Program-made: the position numbers and the translations under genes | Shown here: positions 21,730-34,379 of the stretch, one piece after another | Layout: each line of letters begins with the position of its first letter | Numbering within the stretch: the stretch's first letter is position 1 | From: Tipula vernalis | Lineage: Eukaryota > Arthropoda > Insecta > Diptera > Tipulidae | Length of the DNA: 64,000 nt | NCBI GenBank assembly: GCA_958295665.1 | Contig: OY282560.1 | Location: 266,587,168 to 266,651,167 of the forward strand | Direction of reading: 5' to 3' | Notes under the pieces: model-generated | The model's database searches: none | What the model saw: the letters and a program-made list of their open reading frames with translations, nothing else | Told to the model about the DNA's origin: nothing

Positions 21730-24262
21730 TTAAATGTAATACCTGTATTCATTCAAAATTTCTAAATTTACTGATTCGTCCTCTGAATGGATACCGATGA
21801 TATTTTTATTCAAAAGTAAATGTTCTATGGCATAAATTGTAAATATGCCGCAGTTGTAACCATCTTTTTGTTGTGCTAGAAGATATTATTTTAAAAATAT
21901 TTTTTTGGTCACGATTATGGTAGAATTGCAGAATTTTATTTGCAAATGTTTTCAATTGATTGCCAAATTTATGGAAGACTCTGGCTGGATTTAAAGGATC
22001 ATATGTTATTATTTTATAATCTTCAAAATCTATGATACCTAAAACCCAGTGACTATTATGGTATACCTATGAGAATTAGATAGTCCGATTTCTGGCTGTT
22101 TTTCTACGTCAGTTGCCTTATAATTTTCTGAAAGTATTTTAATAGTTTGATAATGGTCGAAACAAATACAATTATAGTTTTTAATTAAAATACTTATGGC
22201 CGTATACACTAATTCAGTTGTGAGAAAGTTGCCGGGATTTAAAGAGCTGTAGCAGCTGTTGTAAAGGCAAGTTTCCCAAATACCCTTAAAATTGCATTTA
22301 AATATAACGACATTAAAATTTAAAGCCGACATTTTTTCAATATACTCATCTTTATTCCGAGTGAATTCAATTTTTTTAGCCGATATGAGACGAAGGAGAG
22401 CTCGCTTTCCCGAATATTTTGGACCTTTCCGGTTAGTTTTATTCCGCCAACTTTCTTCATTGTGAGGGTTGTAAGGGTCCTTTTCATCATCTGTAATAGA
22501 TACTGGAGTGTGCTCTGGCGTAAGTGATTTTCCTCGATCGTTAATAACTGCTTCTTTGTGTTTGAAACTATGTAGTTTATTACTATATTTTGAGTGAACC
22601 AAAGAAGTGGTATCTGAAGCTGAATTTTTTTTTGAATTTTTATGCTTGTTTTTAAACTCGTCCACAAATCGACCTAGCTTTAAATGCAATTCGTTAATTA
22701 AATTGTTTTTCAACAACCAGCTTCAACCAGCTTTCTGCGACATGATTAGAGATGCGTTGTTTTTGGCCAAAATGTTGAAAAAAAATTGTGCCCCACAAAG
22801 GTAAATATTTCATCTAATGTTTCGTACAAAACATAATAAAACCTTGACAATATAATAGATTTGTTTTTCCTGAGTTTGAATTTTCTTCAGCGGATATCCG
22901 TATCAATATATTTTTTTAAATATTATTGTACCTTTCGTAAAAAGGTACTTCGAAAAGGATTTCGTAAACCTATCATCCACCTCTAAATTTATAATATTAG
23001 AAATACCATCTTCAACAGATTGCTTTAAGTTGGAATCTTTTGGCTTAATGTCGTTCAATTGTTCACCTATTTAGCTCGCTAAATTGTGTTTTGCTTTTAT
23101 AAATAATTTATTTTCAAATTTAGAACAGCAAAGTATACATAGAATTTCAAAATATTCATCAATATCTTGCAAACGTTTGCTATCCAATATTAGAAATAAA
23201 ATTATAAGAATAGTATCCTTTAAAATTGGTGAACAATTGTTAATTTTCGCCTTGATCTGGCGAACAATAATCGCAGCAAAATGGGCGCAACATATAAAAA
23301 TCGCAACATTATTACCAACTGCTCTCTTGCAGTTAATGACTTCGTACACAAAATTTAAATACTCAGTGATATTCATTAGATTCATTTGGTTTAAAATTGC
23401 ATTTATAAATACCCAAGACCAATCGGACACATAAATCTTTGGTAGAACTAATTTTGGTTTTTGCCTAACGATTTTGTCTTGAAAATCACTTAGAAATTTT
23501 CTAATAGCTACTACATTATGCTTAGTGCTTATAAGCTCAGCTACTGGAAATACAATGTTGTTGTATTTAATGACACAAGCATAGTAATAAATTCTTGAGT
23601 AAGAATGGTTCAGACAATAATTAGGATTGCGAACTAAGCTTCCAGTTGCGTCAATATGTACAACAATACCTTTATTATTTAAAAATTGCAATTTTCTCAC
23701 GCATTAAGGTTACCAACAGGGGATTCGATGCTAAATATATATATTTATCAGTGGCCGATTGGTTGGAAACTCGATGAATTAGATCTATCACTTCACAACC
23801 CTGCACCACATCGGCTAATAACTTTCGCTCAGACCGAGCTTTGCGAAGTGTTAATGGTTTCACCATATTTTGTGTATTTCCTTTTCGGAGCAAAGGCAAA
23901 TCTAATGTATCGAATTGCTTTAAATAAATTAAATTTGCTAATGATTTCTTCATTTGATTCTGAACACAATTTCGTCTTGTACCCCTCAACTGCGTAAACT
24001 CTTTATATGTACCCTGATTCTCTAAATCAGGACCTAAAGTAAAAAAATTCATGACTTTTGCTTGATCTATGATAAATTTAAATTGCTGATTGTGTGATTT
24101 ATATTTGCACTTGGCATATTGGGTTAGCAAGTTCTTGCTTCTATTTCGATTAACCGTCTTAAAAGATAAAACACATGGATGTTCAGCCAAATTTAAAGCT
24201 CTCTGAATACTATTGCGTAAATCCTCATTCGACCAACCCTCAGCAGAATTTAATTCTATACT
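21730..24262 (-). pseudogene. Mutator-like DDE transposase joined to a Ulp1/C48 peptidase domain
   Basis: This is one long decayed coding sequence on the minus strand. N-terminal region 24262-23690; after a frameshift near 23690 a DDE-type core follows. It has HIDATGSLV (Asp codon 23652-23650), VSDW (Asp 23424-23422), a CCAH zinc-type motif (23092 region counted from 23292-23281) and SNHVAESW (acidic codon 22735-22733). This is the arrangement of Mutator-like transposases. Further on, NPGNFLTTELVYTAISIL resembles the Ulp1 N-terminal block, then HWVLGIIDF (His 22051-22049), TYDPLN (Asp 22000-21998) and QKDGYNCGIFTIYA (Cys 21852-21850) form the C48 His-Asp-Cys signature. The stop is at 21730. 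Ulp1-type peptidases cleave SUMO-like tags. Several indels make this copy non-functional. No terminal repeats were found. Confidence 0.75.
22715..22734 (-). repeat. 10-bp tandem duplication causing a frameshift
   Basis: On the minus strand GCTGGTTGAA occurs twice in a row. Removing one unit mentally keeps AESWLKNNLINEL in a single frame, linking the third acidic residue of the transposase core to the downstream frame that carries the peptidase N-terminal block. Confidence 0.85.
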
Positions 24263-26985
24263 ATTCTATTCCCTGTTATTAGAACTAATATTTATAATAA
24301 ATCTGGATTAATAAATGCGATTACCACTTAGAAGTTGTGACTTGTTTATGTTAACTTTTGAGTTCATTCGAGTCTAAAATAGAAGGGGTTGCAGTGGAAG
24401 AGAAAATTTCCAAACAGATTTTCCCAAAAACCGACCGGCGATTTTTTGTTTTTGTTTTATTGGTGGTAAACGCGACAATCCATCAATTTTCTTTTAATAT
24501 TTGTTGGTTTTTTCCCCTAAATTTTCTTTTAATATTTTGTTAAGCTCTCAAACTTGGATAACTTATCGTTTTGAAATACGGGTTTTATCATCTCGCGTTT
24601 CAATATCGCGTTTCAAATGAGGCCCATTAACGCGACATTAAACAAACCGGTGGTCTATTTTACAATAAGACATACACTAAAATCGTGTGTAGTGTATTTT
24701 TAAAGGCCAATAACAGGCCATCTTAGAGATTGTTCCCTGCATCTAATTATGCCATCACATTAGTATACATTTAGTGGATAATAGAAAGTAATCGTCATTA
24801 TAACGTGACCCTCAACAAACCGGTGGTCAATTTTACAACAAGACACACTAAAATCCCGATAGGCTGGCAGATATTTTCTTTCCAAATTTCAACCAGTTAG
24901 GAGTTCAGCTTTAAATTGTAAAATACATTTATTTGTATTAAAAATAATACCTAATTATTATCATAAGAATAACTACATATTGATCCAAATTGCTTTTTCA
25001 CACTAAAAAGTTTCTGTAAAACCTAACACGCAAAATAAGGTTTTTCCTTCCTATTCTGATATTTGATTTTAATATGTTTCATTAAATCGATCAAAAAGTA
25101 TTGAAAAGTCATTAACAAACCATCAAACCCCATTTGAACTTTTCTAATATTTCGAATACGTGCCCCGCTTTCCAACAGATAATATCCAAAAATATTTAAC
25201 GACTTACTCTTATATTTTGTAGTACAAGTAATTCAATGTTTTTACAACTTGCCCACGTTATATACTTCCACCCTATGAACAATAAAAAATAAAAAAAATA
25301 CAAAATATTTGGTTGTTTTCATACACACACACAGAACATACTCGACGACATACTCGTACATAAATGGAAACGGAAAATTATGAAAATATGAAAAATTCAT
25401 AATGATAACGATTCGAAAGATTTTTATCAAAAACAATTTTCATTTTCCATTTCCCATTTTATTTTTTTTTCACTGATAAATTTTCTACATAAAAGACAAT
25501 AAAGAAAAATTCATGTTTTCATTAATGAAAATGGGATTTTTTTTTTATTGTTACAAAAAAAACTGCTGTTTTTTTCGTGTTCATAACGGTTTTATAGAGG
25601 TTTTACTTGTTGTTGGTTTTGTTGTGTTTTCTTTTAGAATAAGATAAATGAATGAAATTGTTGATGTCGTATTGTTGTTGTTCTTGCCGGAAAATTTATT
25701 ATAGTTGAATTTTTTTAGAGGTTTTATTTATCTTAATTTTTTTATTTACGTTTTTGTCTTAAAATACATACGTATGTACATTTTTTGATAATTAAATTAT
25801 CAAGATAATTTGATTAAGGCATAATTAATGTTTAGGGAAAGGTGACAGCTGGTGTAGGCTTGGTTCTTGTTTTTTGTTTCGCATTTTGAGTTTATAAGTG
25901 TAAACATATGACATTTTATATTGTAGGGTTTTTTGCTATATTTTGCAGTTGCATTGCAACTTGTATAGAATAATGGAATAAAATCCATTTTGAATTTGTT
26001 GGTTTATTTTAGCTTAATTAAAACTTACGAAGTGTGCCTTTTAATATTATGTGTCAAACCGGGAAAAAAGCGTCAAAAGCGTCAACCGATTTTCATTACT
26101 ATTTGACGAAAATAACCAGACCAGTGTTAATTTCTGTCGGTGCGCCATACACTTGGGGTTAATTAGTATAACTCTAAAACTGTACTCCGCTAGGACTGTT
26201 ATTCAAACTGAAAGGTACACTCGACGTGGAAATCCGATTAGGAATAATAAATGCGTGCAAAACTTTTTTTGAATTGAAATTGTTTAAAATTGTTAAATTA
26301 CAAAATAAACCTTGCAACCATGCAATTTACCTTCGTTATTCGAAAGTTAAAAAAGAAATACGTAAAGCATCATTAGCATAACAGCAAAAACATGGTTCCA
26401 CTCTTTGTATGGCAGAACATATTTTATGCATTCGATTATCACCTAATTATTCTGAGAAAATTATTAGAACTTTGAGACATGATTCGGTACCGAATTGTAT
26501 TTCTTTTAATCTATGAAATAAACTAAAACTTCGAATTCAACACTCAATGGAACCAATCTAAAAATAAAGATCATTAGAATCTCTTTACGTTGATTTCGCT
26601 GCACGGCGCTTAATAATATAAATTTACGATTTTTCTTTTAGATTAGGTTAGGTTTTACGATTAGGTCTTTTATCTCTTATTAATGCCTTGCTTCGTTTTA
26701 AACGAAAAACCCATGGAACGTAACTACCAAAGTTGTGTAAATCGAATGATCGATCGTAAGCCTTACAATGTTACAATCAGTAAACAAATAAATTAAATGT
26801 TTGGAATATTACGGTTAACTGGAAAGTGACTTATTATTCCCACAACATGTTTTCATTACAAACTATAATGATTGTGTGAAACTTCGATGTTCCGTTTTTG
26901 ATGAAGCAAGGTTCAGGACATGTTCGTCTGAATATTTTTAAAACGTTTGATTGTTCTAATATTATTAGAGTTTAAATATACATTA
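24263..26985. other. Non-coding stretch with a local duplication
   Basis: Bases 24629-24685 and 24801-24856 are direct repeats about 172 bases apart sharing CAAACCGGTGGTC and ATTTTACAA-AAGACA. No coding sequence was recognised. Bases 26040-26270 have more balanced composition but no identifiable motif. The rest is AT-rich. Confidence 0.5.
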
Positions 26986-26989
26986 CAGC

Positions 26990-28790
26990 TGTCAATTTTG
27001 AAAGTGGGTGAGCGAATGTTCGTCAAAGAGGATAGATGTGTTTTTTCTAACCTCTTCAATAATTTAATTTAATTTTATTTTTTATTTTGTTTTATTTATG
27101 TAGTTTATGTAGTGTTATGTATATACTCTATATATGTACATACGTATAGTATATAAAGTTTGATTATAATTATAATTTTAATCTATTTAATTCAGTTTTT
27201 AGTGAAATAATAATTAAAGTGGAAGTGAAATAATTTAAAGTGAAAAATGCAATCCACCGGGATGCATTTATCAGGCAATGTTTTATATTTATAGATAAAG
27301 AAATCAAAATTTTTGATTTCTATTGAGTGTATGTTTTTAACGTGTGTGTGATTGTACATGGATTTTAATTACTAAAACCTAATAATTGGATCGTATTAAA
27401 ATAGTTTTTAACGTAAATTAACATACATCCTAGTTAATTTCATATTCGATTTTATATTTACGCATAATTGAATGCGTTCTTGCAAGCCAAACAAATGTGT
27501 TTATACATACATACGTATAAACATTTTCGTGGGTTTCGGTTCTTGGGTTTTATGTTATGTACAAAGTACAATAAACACAAACACATTCTTGAAGATTGAT
27601 ACATGACAAAGCCAACGAAATGTTTGTACGGGCCGCCTCGTTCGCTCTTTACGCGGATCCTATTAGGGAAATGTACTATTTATTATTGGTTTTTGTTATG
27701 TAATAGTTAAGCAACAACAAAAAAAACAGAGACTTTTTTGTGAGTGTAGTTGTTCCCAATATTTTTCTATATCTTGATATATAGATCAGGATTGTTTTGT
27801 ATGTGCGCTGTAATGGTATTAGCTGTATATAATATAATGAAAACATGATAAGTCTTCTGCTACGCACATGAAAGATTGTAGAGATATTTGCTTTTAATGT
27901 GTGTTGGTGGTTTAGTATATAAGAATCTGTTGTTTTTATTTTATTTTGTTATTTCCCCTCTTTTAGTTTTTTGATTCATGTTACAACTATAATGTTCTTA
28001 ATAAAACATGAACTATACAAACCCAACGAAATTTTAGGGTATTCGACTCAAATAGGTTTCTTATATTTTTGTATAATCGAATAAGTTTTGAGTCGAATTG
28101 GAATCCGCCTTATATAATTCATATAGGATGGATTTATTTTAGTTATGAGTTATTTTATTTTTTTTACAGGGTATTATAAAATGCATTAAATTATTAAATT
28201 AATTTAATTAATGTGAAAAGGCTATAAATGAACTAAACCATATAAATAAAATGCTAACTTGGAAGTGTTGATTTGATTTGAGTTGTGATTTTGGTTTGCA
28301 TCACATAATGACGTATTCATTTATGCATGCCAAATTTCGATTAAAAGATGGTGAACGAGGTGGAATTATGTGAAAACATTTTCGAAAGGCTAAATGTATT
28401 GAACTTAATTATTAACTTAATAGAATATGATTAAAGTTTTAGGTTGCAGTTTTTTACACGTAAACGTTAATTTTGCTTGTATAGTACACCGATTAGTTTT
28501 GTAGGAGAATAATGTTTCAATTTTATTTCATGGATTTATTGTTGTCCTTACTTTGCAGGCTTTATTTTGCAAGGTAATATGTCCATAAACGGAGTAAAAG
28601 TTTTATAGATAATTCATATTTATTTTATAGATAAAAATAAAATAAAAATAAAATTCTTAAATAAATAATAAATTTCTAAAATAATTTAATCTATAATTAT
28701 ATATTTTCTTTTTGTAGATCGGTAGGAAATTGATGATTAGTTTTAGTTAAATTTTTATGTTTAAACGGTTTTTAAAGTTTATATTGTATA
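26990..28790 (+). repeat. Repeat unit B (copy of unit A)
   Basis: Collinear with 7140-8830 and, beyond a gap, with 10335-10400. This copy has one TCGTTCGCTC core (27612-27680) where unit A has two. The same order and orientation indicate an old segmental or retroelement-type duplication about 20 kb apart. No ORF is shared. Confidence 0.75.
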
Positions 28791-29402
28791 TATAAACTTT
28801 AATTTTGACATCAGCTAAATAAATTCCTTCCTGTTCTGAGTACATTGTGATGTGTGATTGTCTAAAAATTATTGATGAAACAATGAATTGGAATTAGTTT
28901 GTTGCTGGATTATAGAAATTATGTGGTGGTCTGAAAAATTATTGTTGAAATAGGGTTTTCAAATTGATTTGAGACTGGATTATAGTAGTCTCTTGACTTA
29001 TCAATACCTACTTGCTGCGTTTACTCAATGAGTGATGATGTCTTCTAAATTGAGCGTATGTGTAGTTATACTAACTTTATGGTGTTTTGTAGTTTTGGGA
29101 TGAATTGTATGGGGCGATAGTGCAAATGCTTCGTCGTCCGAATCGAGATCACTTGATTCGATGAAAGACATTTTTTAGGGTGTGTTTTTGTTTTTGTTTA
29201 ATTTAATTAATTAAAACTTTCGACTCTGCAAATTTGAATCTGTTCACTTGAAAATGTACATGACGTTTGAAACGATGAACCGTCAGAGTAATATACCTTA
29301 CGGTGAGCAACGCTGAAACCAGCAAGTGTAATGGGGTTTCCCATTTTGCCTATATATTGTTTAGTTTCGTGTGAACTCAAACAACACACAAGAATGAAAC
29401 AG
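28791..29402. other. Spacer before the long inverted repeat
   Basis: A 60-codon minus-strand open stretch at 29207-29389 has balanced composition but no recognised motif. No other feature was seen. Confidence 0.4.
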
Positions 29403-31034
29403 ATATACTACCTTGATCAACAAGTTCCCGGAATAACCACCGTGTGGCGCTCCCATCGTTCCGATTTGAGTTCTGTTTTTTTTTGTTAAGTGGGTACATC
29501 AGTTGTTGATATTCCCTCTAAATCTTAGCGTCATAGCTTGACATTTGCAAAAGTTACGTAGTCAAGATTTAGAGGGAATATCAACAACAGGGTATCGATT
29601 TTGGTCGCAAAATGAGGATTGAGGATTGAGAATTTTGTATATGTACACGGCATATAATATACATTTTGCTATTGTGTGCCGTCAAATATTTTTATTGTAT
29701 TAGTGTGTTTTCTCATGATGGTAAGTATCAAAAATAAGCTAAGCGGGTGAAATCGGTTTAACTTTTTGTTACTTCCGCTCGCCTTGAGTTATTTTTCCCT
29801 ATCTTCTAACATGAGGAATTCATCTTTTTCTATCTATTGTTGTTGTAACCGAGACATTTATTTTACTTCGTTAACAAAAATCCAAAACAATATATTACGC
29901 AATCAAAAAAAATTGCTCATGATCTTCAATATAAAAAACAAAAAGCACCATAAATAAATGGATTTTAATTTTTAGATTCTTCGTCGGCCACATTCATAAT
30001 ATTTTTAACTTTTTTTTTTTTTTTTTGGTATTTGTTGGTTTTTTGAGTTATGTCAGAATAAACGTTTGAAAATTAAAAAAAAAAACAATTCAGTGTTATC
30101 TCATGCGTACGAAAGGAATGTTGTACATATTTTTATTTCCAGTAATTTTCAGTAAAATTTAAAACTAATAAAATGGTAAATTGAATAACGATTTAAAGAT
30201 AAATAAAAATTACCGAAAAATATTTATAAACTATAATTTTATTAATAATTTTAAATGATGAAAAGACACACGACGTACATCCTCCCTTTCCTGCGCGTCA
30301 ATTAACACTAAGTCAAAATCACTAATTTACTTCTTATATTTTCCACATTATATTTTATATCCCTCTTTTCCGTGTCATTTTATCTCTCTTATTTGCATCA
30401 TTTTAAACAAAAGACTTAAAAAAACGCCCATTAGACTCTGTCAAATGTGCGTATTTTGTAGTTTTTTGTTTAATATAACATGGGAAAAGGTTTTTTTGTT
30501 TAACATCGAAGAGGGATAATGTGAAAAATGTAAGAAGTAAATTAGTGATTTTAACTTTTAGTGTTAATCCAAGCGCAGGAAAGGGAAGATGTATGTCGTG
30601 TAATTTTTCTAACTTAAAATTATTAATAAAATTATAGTTTATAAATATTTTTCTGACTTATTTGCTTTTTTTAATTAATATTTATTTATCTTTAAATCAT
30701 TCTTCAATTAACCATTTTATTATTTTTAAATTTTGCAGAAAATTACTGGAAATAAAAATATGTACAACCTTTCGCACGCATGAGATAACACTGAATTGTT
30801 TTTTTTTTATATTTCAAATGTTTATTCTCTGTTTTTCTCTATTCTTAATTCTTTGGACACCAATACAATTTACCAATACTATTGCCTTCCGGTAATTCTC
30901 AACTCAATCCTCAAATTGCGACCAAAATCGCTGTCCAGATGTACTAACTTTACAAAAAAAACAGAACTCAAATCGGAACAATGGGAGCGCCACACGGTGG
31001 TTATTCCGGGAACTTGTTGATCAAGGTAGTATAT
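29403..31034. repeat. Long inverted repeat (foldback-like), about 1.6 kb
   Basis: The outer blocks 29403-29500 and 30935-31034 are near-identical reverse complements (ATACTACCTTGATCAACAAG and the CACCGTGTGGCGCTCCCAT block). The inner blocks 30065-30350 and 30515-30830 also pair (ACAATTCAGTGTTATCTCAT; CCCTTTCCTGCGC). The centre is near 30433. The left arm carries about 400 bases (29640-30040) without a partner and a small insert at 29501-29590. No transposase ORF is present. The structure could be a foldback element or an inverted duplication. Confidence 0.85.
29501..29590. mobile_element. Mini inverted-repeat insert in the left arm
   Basis: The arms at 29502-29526 and 29564-29588 are exact 25-bp inverted repeats around a 37-base loop. 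The opposite arm of the long inverted repeat (30925-30935) reads straight across without this segment, so it was either inserted in the left arm or lost from the right. CAG occurs just at each boundary. Confidence 0.8.
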
Positions 31035-32590
31035 GTACAAGTTGTGTCTTTGTATACATCGCAGACGTGTATCTTTCCATAGCACACTCAATTGTTTGTA
31101 TCGTCTAGCTTATATATACATTGCCGATTTTGGTAACACCCAATTGATGTACGTGACTAATGCATGGGTGGAGAGTAAAAGTGGTATCAGACGGAAGCAG
31201 TGGAATCGAACTACTATACCCTACCTCAACCACATAAAGAAATTTATATTTACTTATACTCTCTTATGTTCATTGTCGGTCGTCCATCTATTTTAACAGT
31301 TCTGTGTTTGCTATCACGGGGTACAAACTCAGAGTGCACTGCTGGTAAGCAGGGTCAAAACCAAGTAATTGACATACACGCTCGACTGCTAAAGTTGTTT
31401 CTATGTATAAAATCCCTTCTTTTTGTTTCATTTTCAATGGTAGTCTGAGAGAATCATGCATACAATCAAGCATTGGAGCATTGGTGACGGTCCAATAGGA
31501 TTTAAATGTTGACTGCGCAGGGGGTGAGACAGTTTTAACACGATCAAGGCCAAAAACTTATTACTTTGAATTTGTACTTTTTGCACAATTTAACCCATAT
31601 TAATAAATCAACAAGTGGTTATGCATTTGATAGATTAAAAGTTTGATTTCTTTTATAATGGTTCCAAAGGGATTGCCTGCCAGATGCGTCCCGGTGGACG
31701 GCACTTTCCAACCAAATTTGCACTGCACTCGTTTTGTGAATGTTTTGTATGGGTTCAGGTGGAGCACAAGCGGGGAAATTGGATTACTTTAGTTTATTTT
31801 AAATTAAATTATATTGTGTTAAAATAAATTGGCCATTAGGATGACGGGGGCTCGTCTGTCCTCTTTGAATAACAACCATCGTCCCATTAAATAAATAATA
31901 ATTGTGATAACATCAAATTGGATATTAATACACTAGAATCAAGAAAGGTAACGGTGAAGAGGATAGGAAATGGCAATGGTGGTGTATGGTTTGCTGTCTA
32001 TTAATCGCTTAGGAGACTGCAATAGGGTTAAAGCTGTCTCAACTTATGATCATATTCTTTTCATCGGTTTTGATATGTATAAATGAGGGTAAGATGTGTG
32101 CCCGCGAATACTGAAGTTCAGATTATAATAATTATTCATTTAAGTAGTAAAATTTGGTATTATGGCGATTTATTAATTAAATTTAGTTTTCAGAACTGCC
32201 TGGAAATTGGTATATTAATTTTATTTGTTGATTTCTGATATACTTATAGTACCTAATTGAATTATTGATGAGTCTAGGATGTTATGGCGCCGGAACATTA
32301 ACATTTTAAATTATTTTATATAAATTTTATAAAATAAAACTGAAGACTGTGCTGTCTTATACTAACCTATTTATCATATGTTGTACTAATAACTTACCAA
32401 CTATCAATCGCTTAGGTATCTGTAACCGGGTCGAATCTGTCCTAACTAATAATATTATCCTATCCTTCGGTTTTTGTTATGTGTATTCGGGTGTATGGTG
32501 GGTCCCAGAGAGTCAGGGAGATCCTGCTATAATGATTGGCCGTACATCCTAATCAATTAAACCCGTGTTTACCTCGTCCGGTGTCAATGG
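31035..32590. other. Spacer with unidentified coding-like fragment and local repeats
   Basis: Minus-strand 31288-31473 reads as a 61-codon open stretch extended upstream by in-frame sense codons, of balanced composition (includes LLGFDPAYQQCTLSLYPV); the family is not recognised. Bases 32003-32085 and 32402-32485 are diverged direct repeats sharing ATCGCTTAGG. Bases 32180-32280 resemble 10140-10260. Confidence 0.4.
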
Positions 32591-33808
32591 TCCAGTATGC
32601 TTAATGAATGGATTTCATGTGTTGTCAATGAATCTACTTACATATGCCATTGTCCTACACACCAGCGTATACGAGTTCTTTGCATGAATTCGATCAAGAC
32701 AACCGTCGACGTCTTCCGCGAGCGTACATATTTCAGCTTTGTTTCGTTGCTCTGGAATAATAATATCTTGACCAAATGTAACAAGTTTGTTGTTCCAATG
32801 TTCATCAGGAGAAGATAAACATGGAGGGCCCTTGCCACCATAGATTAGACGTCAATAGTTTAATTTTGATTCAACATGTAATTAATTTTTAGACTTAGAA
32901 TGACTTAGTGGATGGTGAATTGATCCAGTAGAGTGTTATCAATGAATCAGTCCTCTAAAAATAATCCTTGACAGCAAAATTAACAATATTTGCGACCTTT
33001 TCCATGAGTTTTACTAAAAGAAGTGCTGCACAGAGCTATAGTCTTGGTAACGTATGTTGTTTTAGTAGAGCTACACGAGATTTAGCATACAGCAGTGTAA
33101 CACCATATGTGTTTTTGTCATGAAAACGAGCATTAATTGCAGCACCATAAGCCTTCTAACTGGCGTCAGCGAAACCATTTAGCTGTATGTCTTGTGGAAA
33201 CTGGTACTTATTAAACAAATGTCGTGGAATTTTCAATTTATTTAACTAAGGCAAATTATTTATAAAATGAATCCAATAAGAATGATCATCAAATCGTAGA
33301 TTTGCGGGACCACGACTCGCAACCGCATATTTGAAGAATAAGCCTTTACAGCGCAACGATGAGGCAAATAACAATATGAACTTTCGATGGGCTGCACAAA
33401 TTCCATATGGTTTAATTGTTTGTACTCGAACATAAATTGATTGTATATTGACCAAAATTCAACATTATGATCTTAATTGGATTCCATATTTAGAAACCGT
33501 TTCTTCGCTCGCATTGCTGAGTCACCTAACAAGGATAGAGAATTGGAGAAAGGTAGCCTGACTACGAATTTTCCTGAATCATTTCTTGAGAAAGTTTCTT
33601 AAAAATATAGCTTATATTCATTTTCAGGGAGGGACGTGACGGTGTGAATCTCACATTGGTCAGTTTCCCAAAACTTCTCCAATAACTCATCAAATCGATG
33701 AGAATCGGTGTCGGTTTCGGTTGTTACCAGGTTACAGTAGCCGTTAGCAATATCTGTTGACGCTCCAAGCATAACCCATCCTAGTACTGTGTTCTGTAAT
33801 AAGGACAA
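32590..33808 (-). pseudogene. BEL/Pao pol remnant (protease-RT linker to RNase H and beyond)
   Basis: Reading down the minus strand, the segment 33808-33599 carries NTVLGWVMLGA and LLEKFWETD, the conserved region between protease and reverse transcriptase of BEL/Pao elements. Near 33200-33000 FADAS is followed by KAYGAAINAR, LYAKSRVALLKQHTLPRL and CAALLLVKLMEK, the RNase H domain. Near 32840 LWWQGPS marks the linker towards integrase. The reverse transcriptase catalytic core between 33599 and 33240 is largely lost, since too little sequence remains, and no integrase was recognised. Multiple stops and frame changes. These elements replicate as LTR retrotransposons; this copy is inactive. Confidence 0.8.
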
Positions 33809-33934
33809 CTTTTCCCCTAGCTAAATTTGGCCTACTGACTGTAGTTCACCATAAATTTCGGCTCCTAGAATGAGATCAATTGACCTTGATTCGAAAAACT
33901 GTGCGTCTGCCAGCTTGATGTTGGCAGGAATTGG

Positions 33935-34276
33935 TCACTTTAACTTGCTTACCTTTACTGAGGGTTGATATGCCAATATATTCTTCAACGTATGAACTTC
34001 GATTACGGTTTGAAATTCGTTTATTCGAGAATTAATATTTAGTAAGGCAGTTTGGGATGATTTAGCAGGAGCACCACCCATTCCACTAATGTTGATATGT
34101 GAAGCTGTAGTTTTTATGCCCAATCGTTTTACCAGTGATTCAGTGATAAAATTCAGTTGTGATCCTGAATCTAGTAGGGCTCTGGCGGTGAATTCCGAAC
34201 CAAGGTAATCCAAAATATTTACTAATGCAGTTGTCAAGAACACAAATTTGGATTTATTTTGAAAATTAATTTGCAT
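33935..34276 (-). pseudogene. BEL/Pao aspartic protease domain
   Basis: This minus-strand segment has the retropepsin active-site motif ALLDSGSQ with LNFITESLVKRLGI following, and a GMGG block, as in the A17-type peptidase of Pao elements that processes the polyprotein. The segment is open for 113 codons, but it is isolated from gag and pol by frame changes. It sits in the expected order between gag and the reverse transcriptase linker. Confidence 0.8.
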
Positions 34277-34379
34277 TGAAGCATTTATTAGAAGAGTATC
34301 CTAGAGCTGATTGGCATGAAATTGACTTGAATGTGAAGTGGCAGATTGATTCGCGGTATGGCTAATGTTGACGACTCGA

